Positions 22,950 to 33,939 of a DNA stretch of 64,000 nucleotides are shown in pieces. Numbering within the stretch: the stretch's first letter is position 1; each line of letters begins with the position of its first letter. Origin of the DNA: Costus lasius (Eukaryota; Streptophyta; Magnoliopsida; Zingiberales; Costaceae); contig CM050453.2 in NCBI GenBank assembly GCA_027563935.2, positions 90,184,665 through 90,248,664 of the forward strand. Direction: 5' to 3'. Made by a program: the position numbers and the translations under genes. Below the pieces are notes generated by a model. It was given only the letters and a program-made list of their open reading frames with translations. It searched no databases and was not told where the DNA came from.

Positions 22950-25285
22950 TTAATAGGTGTGCGGAATAGGAATAGTTTTAATAGCAAAGTTATTCTTCTC
23001 AAAACCTGGTAAATGTTCATCTTCAACCCTATCAGATAATAGCCTCATACAACCCAAGTCAAGGTCTGAGTGAAATAAGTCTTCATACATGGTCTTTTCC
23101 TCCCTAATCTGTGTGGCACCTGCTTCCATATCGGTACAAAGGTGGGATGCTAGAAAATCCCACGTGGCCCCCGAATAATTCGCAAGCGCAAGTACTATCT
23201 CAACAATACAGCACATGCCTGAAAAAGAGAGATATGACATATCAATAGAAAGCTTGAAGTCTACAATAGTACCACTAAAGTTTAGAGATAGCTTCCCCTT
23301 CTTGGCATCTATAACAGCCCCAGTGGTAGCTAGGAAAGGGCGGCCTAAAATAAGTGGTAATCTTGAATTCTCTGACATATCCAAGACTACAAAGTCTACA
23401 GGGACAAAGAGTTCCCCGACTTTAATCAGCACATCCTCTACTATTCCCTCTGGGCGAAGTATAGAGCCATTTGCGAGCTGAAGAGCTATAGGTGTGGGTT
23501 CCAGGCCTCCCAAGTCCAAACATTTGAACAGGGAGAGGGGCATGATACTCACACTGGCTCCCAAATCACAGAGTGCCCTCTCAATGGAAAAGTTACTGAT
23601 ACTATATGAGACAGAAAAAGTGCCAGGATCGCTAAGCTTCATAAGCATCAATTAACTGTAATGTCCTGTCAATGCCTTAGCTAATCTCCGAGGACAGGAG
23701 ACAGGCGGTGTGTGAGGTGGTGAAGGGAAAAAGACTAGTGCTTGCTTGACCTCTGACTCTATGGGGATTTTCTTTGAATATGGTGCATCTGCTCTTACAT
23801 CTGACTCTCCAACAAAACAACTTCCAGGTGACATTTGGGGATCCTTCAACTGCGTGCCACTGCATGTCAGAATCGCATTGCAGTGCTCCCCCTTGGATTT
23901 GCCTCGGGTTGAGAAGAAAGCTTCCCTAATGGCCTAGAGGTTGAAGCAGCTTGTTGAGCAATCTGGTTCTCAAGCATTTTAGAATGGGTGATCAAGGCAT
24001 CCACTTTTGAGTTCAAGTGCCAAATGGATTCATCTACATTCTCATTTTGCTTTGATTGAGTGCTAACAAAATTTTCTAGCGGTCGTTCAAGGTTGGACTT
24101 CTGTGGTTGGTTAAACTGTCGCGGTGGGAGTCCTAGTGGTGGCCTATAGGATGCTTGGGGGAACTGATTGCCAATATTCCGAGCCTGATTGTTGAAGTTC
24201 TGTAGTATCGCCTGATTCTGATTATTTCGGTAGGAGAAGTTGGGATGATTTCTCCATCCTGGATTATAGGTATTAGAAAATGGATCATTCTACTGCCTCT
24301 GATTGAAATAGCCTATAGCGTTAACCTGGTCTACAGACATATCAGAAGAAGAAGAAGACGCCATAATCTGGTAGTTAGTAGTATTATGTCCATGATTACC
24401 ACAAACTTCACATGAGATAGAATTAACAGATGATGTATTAAAATTCATTGAAGTTAGTTGGTGGGATAAGGAATCAACCTTTGTCGCCAACGAACTCAAC
24501 ATATCGATATCATGCTTACCTCCTCTTACCGAGATGTTTTTCTCACTCGTCCACTGGTACTGATTCAGAGCCATGTCTTTGATTAAGTTCACAACATCGT
24601 CCACATTCTTATGCATCTACAGATAAGCAAGTGTTATATAAAAGACCATTATAAAAAGTATGCACTAATACCCAGTTTTTGAGCCTGTGGTGCGGGCACA
24701 TTCGCAACTACTCCTTATAGCGGTCCCAGGCTTCATAGAGCGACTCCCCTTCCCTCTGGCTGAAATTTGTTATCTGGTTCCTCAATTGAGCAATCTTGCT
24801 CAGTGGAAAGTACTTGGAGAGGAACGCATGGGAAAGCTGATTCCATGTTGTGATTGAGCCTTGGGGAAGGGACTGTAGCCATGCCCGTGCGCGGTCCCTA
24901 AGGGAAAAAGGATAGAGACATAAGCGTATAGCATCAGGTGTTACCCCATTTACCTTCAAGATGTCACAATATTCTAAGAAAATGGATAAATGAAGATTAG
25001 GGTCATCTTGGGGGGATTCGCTGAATTGGTTCTGTTGAACCATATGCACAAGGGTCGGCTTTATCTCAAAGTTATTTACTTCGACCGCCGGTCGAGCAAT
25101 GCTGGAGTGCAAGCCCTGCACGTTTAGTGCAGTAAAATCTTTCAGTGAATGGTTCTGGTCCATTGTAGTAGTGTTTGGACGAGGTTCCTCAAGCTGTTGA
25201 TCCTGGATTTTCTTTTGAGCTCGAAAGACCCTCTCGATTTTGTATCTTCTGGTACTAAGTTTCCCATTCTAATTGTTCTTGGCAA
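22950..25285 (-). pseudogene. Athila-like gag-protease (copy b)
   Basis: Homologous to copy a (14728-17214). The start codon matching the Met at 17214 is lost (TTG at 25283-25285); the next Met is six codons on. The gag domain is at 25163-24708 with QSLPQGSITTWNQLSHAF and QREGESLYEAW. A frame change and a deletion of about 40 bases follow before HKNVDDVVNLIKDMALNQY (from 24616). The knuckle reads CEVCGNHGH without its last Cys. The protease (23849-22950) keeps CDLGASVSIMPLS and LPLILGRPFLAT, with a stop at 23649-23651. No RT follows; the sequence passes into the hairpin at 22793. Confidence 0.85.
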
Positions 25286-25373
25286 AAACAGGATGAGTAA
25301 ACTAGATAATAATACAAGCTTGAAGAAAGAAAGAAGACAAGAAATAGTAACAAATGAACTAAAATAAAAACGA

Positions 25374-25428
25374 AAAGCAAACAAAAACAAAAAGCAAACA
25401 AAAACAAAAAGCAAACAAAAACAAAAGA
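25374..25428. repeat. 17-bp tandem repeat in the gag leader
   Basis: Three copies of an AAAGCAAACAAAAACAA-type unit. The homologous place in copy a (about 17296-17320) has one copy, so the array expanded in this copy or contracted in the other. Confidence 0.8.
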
Positions 25429-25477
25429 TTATCTAATCTATCAACTCAATAGTATAATCGATATTGACTATGCCTTG

Positions 25478-25497
25478 CTCCCCGGCAATGGCGCCAA
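25478..25497 (-). other. tRNA-Asp primer-binding site (copy b)
   Basis: On the minus strand TGGCGCCATTGCCGGGGA matches the complement of the plant tRNA-Asp 3' end with one difference. It lies about five bases from LTR-B. Confidence 0.85.
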
Positions 25498-26388
25498 AAA
25501 CTTGATAGGCCCCGCGAGTGTCCCTAGGGAGCTAGGTGTCAAGTACCAACCTTTAGTGTCATTGATAGCTAGAAATTCTAAAATAGAAATTGAAAAAAAT
25601 CTAAACTAAGCTTGAAATATCGACTTAAGAAATCGGCGACTAGTAGGGAAAATTACAGTTTTACAAAGATTCGGGACCACAGGTTTCACCACATTGAATG
25701 AATAATGTAAAACATTGAATCATAATTTGGGAAATTAAAAATATATTACCTTCTCTCGAAGGTAATCTGATGGTAAACCACTTAAGGCGATCAATCCTAT
25801 GGTACAAATTATCTTCTCTCGAAGCATAATCCGGTGCCTACTTAAGCTAATCTCCTACTCTCGTAGCAAAACTAACTTAAGAAAGACCCAATGGGCTCTA
25901 TGACGATTGTAAGTCCTCGAGTAATGTTGAACGACTCTCGTAGTTCAAATCACAAGTCTAAGTTGGACAGTCGAGTGTTACGATTTACCTCTCGGTATTT
26001 CTCGTAATGCTTAACACATATAAAATGTTTGGGCAAAACACATATACGCAATTAAGCTCATCCAAATTAGATAGACAATTTACTAATAATATCACTAAAA
26101 TTCATAAAAGAGTTTTACATATAGAGATTTGTTCAACGGGCTACGCCTGAGTCCCGAAATAGGGTTTACTCTAGAACATACATCGTTTAACTCATAAAAA
26201 CCCATGAAATTACAACCAAAAGTTAGGGAAATTACAGATCAAGTGTAGGAGATGATAAATCTTCGGTCTTCTCTCGAAAACCCCAAAGAAATCTGGTCAA
26301 GCAAGCCCTCAAACGCAGAGAATCGCCCTCTTTTCGCCCTAGTCAAGTTCCTCGAAGATTCAAACTCTATAACTGCCAAAAATTGTTG

Positions 26389-26396
26389 CTTTTATA
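26389..26396 (-). promoter_or_regulatory. TATA box of LTR-B
   Basis: TATAAAAG on the minus strand at the place homologous to 18316-18323; array units begin about 115 bases upstream. Confidence 0.6.
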
Positions 26397-26509
26397 CCTC
26401 AATCGACTCCTCTGGCGGTTAGGAAGGATTATTAGGAGTTTTCCCCAATTTCTAGGCTCTTGGATCATCGAATTTGGTGGAAAATCGGTCAATGATCACA
26501 ATCTGTGGA

Positions 26510-26870
26510 AGCCATCATGGGCGTGATGGCTGTCACGGCCAGGCCATGACAAGTTTAACAATCTACAATGACATCTTCACACCCGTGCTGATGATCACGG
26601 CTAGGTCATGATGAGCGCGTAAATTTCTTGGTAGTTGATCATGTTCGTGCTTGACTCGGCGGAAATTTTGTTGAAGCCCGTCACGACCGTGATGACCATC
26701 ACAGCCAAGTCGTGATGAGCTTGTGAAAAATCTGGGCGACGATCACGCCCGTTCTCCAAGCCGTGGTGACTTTGCTGGAATTTTGAATTTCTAGCGGTCA
26801 TGGCTGTGATGGCTGCGCTGAAGGAAGACTGGGATGCCGAAATGATTACGACCGTGATAGCTGTCACGGC
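26510..26870. repeat. palindrome array in LTR-B U3
   Basis: Units include CACGGCCAGGCCATG near 26533 and further CACGACCGTG-like forms. Several units differ from LTR-A by C-to-T changes at CpG. Confidence 0.8.
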
Positions 26871-27137
26871 TAGGCCATGATCTCCATAATAAGCTCCAAA
26901 AAATCTAAAATTTTTCCTGTGACCTCACTGATCTGTGATGAATCTTCTTGTAACTTCACATCCTCAAAATCTTCACGAAAATAGGGTAAAATGACCTGTA
27001 TTTCACAAACAAACGAAAGAATAGTGAAGATTCTAAACTTTACAAGAAAAGATATTAAATTAAGTTATAAAATAAGATTAAAGCTTGAAAAAATCATATG
27101 AATGGTACTTTAAATCATATAAAAATAGCACTTATCA

Positions 27138-27503
27138 GAAAACTTTTAAATCTATACCTCATAGAGACTCTGATCTTCTTGAACTTATCCACGCAGATAT
27201 TTGTGACTTTTGTAGAGTTCCAACTAGGGGTGATAGCAAATACTTTGTCACCTTCATAGATAATTCTTATAAATTTTGTTACACCTATCTTTTGAAGTCT
27301 AAATTTTGTTACTGCCCCCTACTCTGCTCAGTCTAATGGAGTAACTGAAAGGAAAAACATAATTTTGTTAGACATGGTAGATGTCATGCTATTTAGTTCT
27401 AGAGCTCCCCCAAACTTGTTTGGGGGGGGGGGGGGGGTGGGGGAGCTATTCTTTCAGCTTGTTTCATTCAAAATAATGTTCCTCATAAGAATACTCCTTA
27501 CGC
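27138..27503 (+). pseudogene. Copia element fragment, right part (integrase)
   Basis: This resumes the element interrupted at 14025. Blocks LLELIHADICDF (about 27176-27211) and DSKYFVTFIDNSYKFCYTYL (about 27230-27290) are the start of a Copia integrase core. A deletion then joins LKSK directly to SAQSNGVTERKN (about 27327-27360), losing the middle of the core with the second catalytic Asp. The next codons are interrupted by a G homopolymer (27422-27443). The fragment ends where repeat R1 begins. Confidence 0.8.
27422..27443. repeat. G homopolymer run
   Basis: Sixteen G, one T and five G. It lies at a Trp-Gly codon pair of the Copia integrase, so it probably grew from a short GGGG run already present there. 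Confidence 0.9.
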
Positions 27504-27841
27504 TCTTAGATCATTGAAAACCCTTTGACACTTTCCTAACCATTCCCTTGATTGGTCTTTCTTTAGCAAGTTTGTATGTGGGATGGTTCTGTAGAGTTAT
27601 CTCTCAATAAATCTTTGATAGTAGTTCATGATTTTGAGGAAGATCTTAGCTCCGTAACCTTATTTGGCACTAACCATTTAACCATAGGTTGGATTTTGTC
27701 ATTATCCTTATGATCTAGTCTCCATTCTTGTCATTAAAGAAAACTAGAACTTTTGTTCATGATATAGGGTATGGTTTTCTATAAAATTTTAAAGATAGTT
27801 AGATGATGCTATATATAGACTTCCAAAAAATTTAACTAAAC

Positions 27842-27915
27842 TCCATTGTCGTCTAGTCTGGTTAGGATACCTGGCTTTCACCCAGGCGACTCGGGTTCAA
27901 ATCCCGGCAATGGAA
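27842..27915 (+). tRNA. tRNA-Glu (anticodon UUC)
   Basis: The cloverleaf folds cleanly. The acceptor stem TCCATTG/CAATGGA has 7 perfect pairs. The D-stem is GTC/GAT with a GG-containing loop. The anticodon stem CCTGG/CCAGG has 5 perfect pairs with loop CTTTCAC, anticodon TTC. The T-stem TCGGG/CCCGG has one wobble and loop TTCAAAT. GGTTCAAATCC serves as the B box. There is no intron and no encoded CCA. A TTTTT run lies about 50 bases downstream, farther than usual for a Pol III terminator. It lies inside repeat R1; the other copy (563-636) is decayed. Confidence 0.8.
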
Positions 27916-27977
27916 ATAAAAGTTTAGATATGTATGCCAAAGTTCTAACTATGGTTATTATTATTATTTTTATTGTT

Positions 27978-28140
27978 CTAGGTTAAATACTTTAAGCTAT
28001 TATCATATATAACTTTAACATGTTCAGAAATAGAATCTAACAATTCTTTGGATAAAAACTTGATTGGAAGCTTCATATCATTAAATAAGTCTTTTGAATC
28101 TTGCTTTAAACATTTTTTGACCCAATCACTTATGTCATAA
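27978..28140 (-). pseudogene. possible terminal exon of an unidentified gene
   Basis: An open stretch of about 52 codons ends in TAG and reads like ordinary protein: SDWVKKCLKQDSKDLF, then LPIKFLSKELLDSISEHVK and IYDNSLKYLT. Upstream on this strand is an AG preceded by a (CT)n run, which would serve as a polypyrimidine tract. I do not recognise the family. The homologous stretch in copy A (about 720-870) keeps DWVKKSLKQDSKDLY but is broken further on. It may be a duplicated gene fragment rather than a live gene. Confidence 0.35.

Positions 28141-28144
<4 letters not shown>

Positions 28145-28214
<70 letters not shown>
28145..28214. repeat. (AG)n microsatellite
   Basis: About 35 uninterrupted AG units. 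On the other strand it reads as a Leu-Ser repeat, which has no coding meaning. Confidence 0.95.
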
Positions 28215-28217
<3 letters not shown>

Positions 28218-28764
28218 CTTTTCCATCTCCTTTTCCTTTCTCTCCACCTGTTGTCGAGCTTCCCATCATCTCCCATAAGATTTTTGCAACACTTTCTTTC
28301 CAGCTTCAACCTAGGTAAGGTGAGCTTACATCACTAAGCTTTAATAGTGAAGTAGTAGGGAAAGAGAAGGGAAAGAGAACATAATCCATTCTCTTTATTT
28401 CTTCTTTTCGAGGTTCAGCTCGTTTTTCTTCTCTTTTATGTTGTTCCTCATATGTATGTTCTCCTTTTCTTTTCTCTTGCACTAGTTTGTTTGCTGCTAC
28501 ATATTTTAGGCAATTCAATAAATTGCTTCTGACGTTCAAGTGAGTTTTACCCTATTCAAATGCTATTAGGGATCTTAAGAGAACATTATCAATTTCTATT
28601 TTGTTTCCATAGATTAATATTAGATCTAGCTGTAAGTGTAAACTTATGTATGTATATAAGTTATGACAACTTTCTATCTTTAAAGAATGCATGCAAATGT
28701 AGCTTATATATTTATATTAATGTGTATACACATTTAAGTGTAGAGATAGACAAGAGATGAGTGG
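28215..28764. other. intergenic DNA between R1 and the Athila-like element
   Basis: Moderately AT-rich with no supported feature. It is the left flank of the element at 28765-39535 and ends with the target duplication AGTGG (28760-28764). The right flank resumes at 39541. Confidence 0.4.
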
Positions 28765-29673
28765 TGATGAGTACTCTACTGTACTACTTACCGGAAGTGT
28801 GACGGTTTTGTCATGATAGTACATAAATGTCAATCCTACAGGGACAATGATCAAGTACCAAGTGATTACGAATCAATAGCTAGACAATCGATTAAGTGGT
28901 TTGAAATTATGAAAACTAAAGTGAATATAACTTAATGCAAACCGAATCTAGCAAGAGAAAGTTTTGGGTAGAAAACAGGGGATAGAGATATCGGAACTTC
29001 GGGTTCGTCTCATTGATGGATCTCAAATTCCAAAAAGGTAAAATTATAACAATGCAATTTTAAAAGTATTCAAGGAAATATCGAAAGGTAAAAATTACCC
29101 TCTTTCGACAGCATAATCCGGTATTAATCTAGATCGACGTCCTACTTTCGTGGCTAACCGGACCTAGATTGATCCAATGGGTTCAGAGATATTATAAGGT
29201 TCCTCACATAAATCCTGCCCTAATTCTTGACAGCTTAGAGCATGTTCGATCTAGTAGATCTAGAGTCACAATTCACCTTTCAGTCCTTCTTGTGGCGCCC
29301 GAGAAAAATAATTACGTGATCAAGGTAACACTAGCAGTAAAACAACACAAAACGAATAAACACAAGATAAAATTTGCATTTGCTATGAAATAACAAGTTT
29401 GAACAAAAGATACAATCAACGAGACTACACCCTAGTTCTGATAGAGAAATTACGCTATCATAGTGTCGTTATGATACAAGTCTCTCGAAGAAGAAAGAAA
29501 CAAAGTAAAGATTTGAAGATAGAAAAGAGGAAACTCTTCTAAGAAGGGCAACAATCCTCTTTTCTCCAAGCCTTCTGAAATGGATGCACAAAGAATCTTC
29601 TTCTCCCAAGCTTTCGCTAAGATCACCACCCCTTGCCAAGACTCTTTGCCCTTTCCAAGAGGTTTTTCACCCA

Positions 29674-29680
29674 TTATATA
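29674..29680 (-). promoter_or_regulatory. TATA box, 3' LTR
   Basis: TATATAA on the minus strand, about 115 bases from the nearest palindrome unit. Confidence 0.6.
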
Positions 29681-29797
29681 GAGCCGAATGCAACTTCTGA
29701 ATACTACATTGATAGCTCTCTTTATTATCTATGTTTTGACACAAAAAAAATCCAAAACGGAGCTATAATAAAGAGTTATGACTGTTTTAAATTTGGG

Positions 29798-30185
29798 CTG
29801 CGCAGAGATCATGGGCGTAATCACCATTACGGCCCTGCCTATAATGCCGACATTGATGCTCTTTAACTCCCAAAACACTCATGTAATTATGGCCCATTGA
29901 ATGCTCATCATTTTGGTACCACGAACGCTCGAAACAGACTTGTAACGGAGAAGTTATGGCCATTTTATTGCTGGCCTTTAATGCTCTTAATGTCATTACG
30001 AGTATAATGAGACTATGGGCATGCCCGTAATTTTGGTGGAAAACTCCGTTTCGTCTGAAATTTTGCGGGTGAGTTGATGTTTGACTTGACTTGAATTTTG
30101 GCCATAGTATGATGTCAAAGGTTGCCGATGTGAAAATTACTGTCAAGCTGAAATTACGGCCATACCCATAATGTCTTCTGTCAAA
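29798..30185. repeat. AT-flanked palindrome array in U3
   Basis: Units follow the pattern ATTACGGCC with an inverted arm, such as ATTACGGCCCTGCCTATAAT near 29826. The core is the same as in LTR-A, but the outer bases are ATT/AAT instead of ATC/GAT. Further units lie near 29995-30035 and 30150-30175. Confidence 0.75.
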
Positions 30186-30452
30186 GTTATTGTCTTCCGA
30201 AAGGCAGCTATTGAACAAGTTAAGGGCATGTCTTCGAAATAGCTCAAGGTTCTTGATTCACTCGGGGGTATAAATATAATTCCAAATAGCTCAAAAAGCG
30301 AATGAAATATCCTATATTCATCAAACAAGACAAGTAGTGAAACTTCTGAAGATAGTTAATGAAATAAGCTGAAAGAGATATAAAAACATTATAGTAGGTC
30401 TCATTTTACTAGTAAATATACGTCAAAAAGACTATAAAAATACGAGACATCA

Positions 30453-31445
30453 AAATCTCTCAGACTTAGATCATTGCTTGTCCTCAAGCATATAAGAGTG
30501 GTAAGCATAAAAAGATGAAATCAGGTCAAGCTTATAAATATTGTGTCCTAGGGAAATATCATTATGAACTACCCTCAGCAAGTCAGGGGATTCAAAGTAA
30601 TCATCTATCGTCAGGAATGAAGGTGTGAAGATCAAAACACAAAATGAGATGAGGTTTACCTTTATAGGTTGCAACAATCTTTTGTTTGAAGTATGCACTC
30701 TGTTCGAACTTGATTCATCCAAAGACACGAGTTGAAAAAAAAATACCAATGCACTCTTATTTGTGTTATTTTCATCCTCTCAATTTTATTTTGACTTCAA
30801 CTCATTCCTTAGGTACCACTGCCAATTTTACGCAGTGCCAGGTAGAGGAGTCTGTTTTATTTTCTTTTTGTATTTTTCTTTTCTTCTCTTTTTTTTTTCA
30901 ATTTTGAGAGGAGATCACAATCATATCACAATCATAGATTAGTGCTTTGATTATTTCCAACAGGTAGCAAGGAGAATCAAATTGATAGAGTTATGTTCTT
31001 CCACAGAAAGATCTTAGCATGAAAGGGAAAACCTCAATCAAAAATTGGATCTATCACTTCATTACCTTTTCCCATCAAATAAGACTATAAAATGAAATTC
31101 CTAACCTTGATCCAAGAATCAGAACATAATAATATCATCCCATGGATTCAATATAAAACATGAAGCTATTATGATTTCCAAAAAATCAAAACAAGATCAA
31201 TCATCACGTAATCATCAGCATATGAAAATAATCGTAGAGTGTAATCCAATTATCAAAAATCAAGGGTGTATCCAGCATCAACATGAGAAACACAACACAA
31301 GTAATGTATAACAAAACTAAAGTGTTGAAATTATCCATCACAATAAGTTAAAGAAGTTACTAAAGTGCTGTATAACAAAACTAAAGTGCTTAACAAAACA
31401 AAGTAAAACTTCTAAAGGTGAACCCTCTATCTCCCAGACTTGAAA
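30453..31445 (-). other. 3' untranslated part of the 28.8-39.5 kb element
   Basis: This lies between the Athila ORF and the LTR. The polypurine tract next to the LTR (TGAGAGATTTT on the minus strand) is at 30453-30463. A nested hairpin is at 30776-30911. The rest is AT-rich with no coding capacity. Confidence 0.65.
30776..30911. other. nested hairpin before the polypurine tract
   Basis: The outer stem CCTCTCAA/TTGAGAGG is at 30776-30783 and 30904-30911. The inner stem CACTGC/GCAGTG is at 30817-30822 and 30832-30837. The homologous structure at 58272-58383 has a longer outer stem of different sequence. Confidence 0.65.
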
Positions 31446-31466
31446 TATGCATAGTCCCTATGCATA
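31446..31466. other. conserved hairpin after the Athila ORF
   Basis: TATGCATAG and CTATGCATA pair perfectly (9 bp) around TCC, 51 bases past the ORF stop on the minus strand. Confidence 0.75.
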
Positions 31467-31516
31467 GCAATGAACGAATTCAAAATTTGGAGATATGGGT
31501 ATAGAAACTCACTAAA

Positions 31517-32887
31517 TCAGTCCTTCTCATCGGTGTCAGAGCTGATCTCAACACCCTCCTCCTGTGGATCCTCCTCGTCGTCGTCACTGTCTCCACGTAT
31601 CTCGGGCTCATCCTCCTCATTAGGAATCAGCGTGGACTTCAAGTCACTAAAGGAAGTCCATAGGGAAGTCATAAACTTCCCCTGGAGGGTTTGCTCAACT
31701 GCCATCCTCTCAAGCATGGAGTTCTGGTTGGATAGGCCTTGGCGGATCTCATGTTGCCCCTCTTCCAAATGTGAGAACATTTGTTGCATATATTCCCCTT
31801 GACGTTGTTGTTCTTCTAACAGTTGTTTTATAAGGGATTCAACATTTGAGGAAGAGGAGGAAGAATACTGACCAGTAAAAGCAAAAATCCGGCTGAGGAT
31901 AGAGGTGGTATGAAACTCAAAGGTGGTACATGCCCGGCTACTGTAGTGGAGGAAGTAGTGATAGGGCGTATCTTCCAATTACTTCGGTTCCTAACAGTGA
32001 TGCGGTCCTGGCATGGTAGAGGCATCGGTTGGGTCCCATCTCTGAAGAAGAGGAAGTAGGAATCCCCTCTCTTGATGATCAGGCACATAGAGAGACAAGA
32101 ATCTAAGTCCAGACGTGAGCTACTAGTGGCGATCTCCATGCCACTGGGGTCAATGTCGACAGTAAGTGCAATACAAGTGACCAATCCACCCATGACTATC
32201 TATCCCTTACTGACTCGAGATACTTTCAATATTTGCTTGACCATAAAGTAACCAGTGTTTAATTGAAATGAATGAAGCATGGCCCATATATAAAGTACCT
32301 CGCCATGGCACACCATGCCGTCGCTCTCGCTCATCCAAAGAAAGTATGGGCTAGAAAACGGTGGACGTACTGAAGAATCGGGTTGCTGATGCCGCTGGCA
32401 CGGTCAGAGCCGGCAGAATATGAAGTGTCGTTGCTGATGGAAGCCCCGAACTAGTGCTCCCTATGCTCAGATGGCGCCATATGTGGTGCATGTAGAGGGA
32501 ATCCAAAGATCCTGTTGAGCTGAATAAGGTCAATGCAATGCTCTGCTCCACCCAATCTAAAAGTGATCTGCCCAATATCATCATCGTCATGTGGAGAAAC
32601 TGGTGCCAGCCTATCTGGTGGAACATCCACTCAATGTCGTCTGAGAAGCCGAGTGTGCCCATAGCAAATCTATCCAGATATCGCGTATGGATAATCTTAC
32701 GCTGGAGAATTTGTTGACACTTGTGAACTTGGATAGCATTGCGTATGGGAAATCCAAAGATAGCATGCGGCCTCGGAATAGCGTCTGATGAAGAGGGCGG
32801 AATAGCAAAAGTTGCAGGCTAGCGGAAGGGAGTAGTAGGGATGTTGATGGTGGATTTTTGAGCTCCAATCTTCCTTTTAGGGGCCAT
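31517..32887 (-). pseudogene. Athila ORF, frameshifted
   Basis: The env-position Athila protein of this element. It starts at 32887 (MAPKRKIGAQKSTIN). Recognisable blocks are SDDIEWMFHQIGWHQF (about 32645-32598), SRLDLDSCLSMCLIIKRGDS (about 32120-32060) and the C-terminal part 31978-31517, which holds a probable coiled coil (LLEEQQRQGEYMQQMFSHLE) and an acidic tail (DSDDDEEDPQEEG). It has at least three frame changes and early stops. The C-terminal part aligns with 57089-57704 of the next element. Confidence 0.75.
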
Positions 32888-33878
32888 TGCAGATGCAGTA
32901 GGGGACAAGTGTAATCAGAGAAGGCAGCAGCAAGAATCGAACAAGAACCTGGTAAATTGCCGAGAGCCAGAGGCAGAATTTAGAGAATTGAAGGCTCTTG
33001 GCAGAGTTGGCGAAACACGTCTCTGTGAAGAACATCGGTAGTAGAGCAGATGCTCGGATCAAATTCAGCAGATGAAATCAGAATAAAGATAACTAGGAAT
33101 CTTCTTCTCCAGAGTTGCCGGCGGTCGTGATGATATCAACGGCGGGAACTAGGTGGTCGGCGCTTGTGAAGGTAGCAGCAGCTGTCGGAAGTTCCAGAAA
33201 CAAGGAAGATCTTGCGAATTATAAGGCGTTGAAGGCACGGAAGATTAATGTCGCTGAACTCGTGGCTGCTGGAGGAAGGAAGTTAATCTCTTTCTGCGGC
33301 TGGTTAATGGCGCTTGAAGGAGCTGTGGTAGAAGAGAGATCGTCACAGCAATAACACCTGGAAAAATGACGAATGGCGAACGGCTTCGTGAAGGTCGTAG
33401 ACATTGAGGGGGTTGAATTTGGAGGAAAGGCTGGAGGCAATTAATGCATATTGGATTGATGAGGTCGGGTGGATTTTCGTTGCAGTTTGAAGAGGGCGGC
33501 GGCAGTTTTTTATTGAAGCAAATGGGCGGCGCCGAGGTGAAAAAGGAGGGCAACGGCAGTTTCAGGTTGGATTGAAGGAGGGTAGCGGCAATTTCAGCTT
33601 GGATTGAAGGAGGACAGTGGAGATTCAAGGTTGCAGAGGTGAAAAAGGGGCACCCGTAAACCCTCTTTGCTCATGGAACTTGATTGCCATAGCTTGGAGA
33701 AAATTGCGTCTGCCCTTCTTTTTCAGCCAAGTTACGACTGTAATGGATATTACAACTGTGCCTGTAATCTGATTTTTTTTAACTCAAGATAAAATTTCTC
33801 TACGTTAGCTAATCCTGCAATAAACCTGAAATAACACTCGTCAGAAATAACAAATTAGAAAAAAATAAAGATAAAGCA
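32888..33878 (-). other. region between post-integrase hairpin and Athila ORF
   Basis: There is no supported ORF. It contains GTTACGACTGTAAT (33731-33744) and ATTACAACTGTGCCTGTAAT (33749-33768), a short version of the palindrome array seen in this element's LTR. Unlike 22258 there is no clear TATA box next to it. Confidence 0.5.
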
Positions 33879-33896
33879 CTTGGGTTGCCTCCCAAG
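33879..33896. other. post-integrase hairpin
   Basis: On the minus strand CTTGGG and CCCAAG pair around AGGCAA, 43 bases past the last integrase codons. Confidence 0.7.
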
Positions 33897-33939
33897 AAGT
33901 GCTAGTTTAACGTCGGTAGCTCAATAGAAAAATCCATGA

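Larger units (their letters stand above)
14026..27137 (-). mobile_element. Athila-like Ty3 array: internal-LTR-internal-LTR
   Basis: Read on the minus strand the order is LTR-B (25503-27137), internal b (19048-25502), LTR-A (17398-19047), internal a (14026-17397, truncated). Internal b contains gag-protease and the Athila ORF but no RT, RNase H or integrase. Internal a contains gag-protease and stops at the point matching 22129 of internal b. The bases flanking LTR-A and LTR-B do not form a target duplication, so LTR-A is shared by two internal regions, as expected from unequal recombination between related copies followed by loss of the distal end. The whole array lies inside a Copia remnant. 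Confidence 0.85.
25503..27137 (-). repeat. Athila-like LTR-B (5' LTR of copy b)
   Basis: The ends are TGATAGG and CTTATCA. It carries a TATA box at 26389-26396 (minus strand) and a palindrome array at about 26510-26870, in the same order as LTR-A. The right end abuts Copia sequence at 27138. Confidence 0.85.
27504..28141. repeat. dispersed repeat R1, copy B
   Basis: The homologue of 256-885. It includes an intact-looking tRNA-Glu (27842-27915) and, on the minus strand, an open frame with a terminal stop (27978-28140). The two copies flank about 26 kb of DNA in direct orientation. Confidence 0.75.
28765..30452 (-). repeat. 3' LTR of the 28.8-39.5 kb element
   Basis: The plus-strand ends are TGATGAGTACT and GAGACATCA. 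It lacks about 115 bases that the other LTR has at about 39190-39310, including one spaced palindrome. TATA is at 29674-29680 (minus strand); the palindrome array is at 29798-30185. Confidence 0.9.

Noticed and set aside
27978..28247. 89-codon minus-strand ORF with a Leu-Ser repeat
   Set aside because: The repeat part is only the translation of the (AG)n microsatellite. Only the 52 codons after it (28140-27978) are kept as a possible exon.
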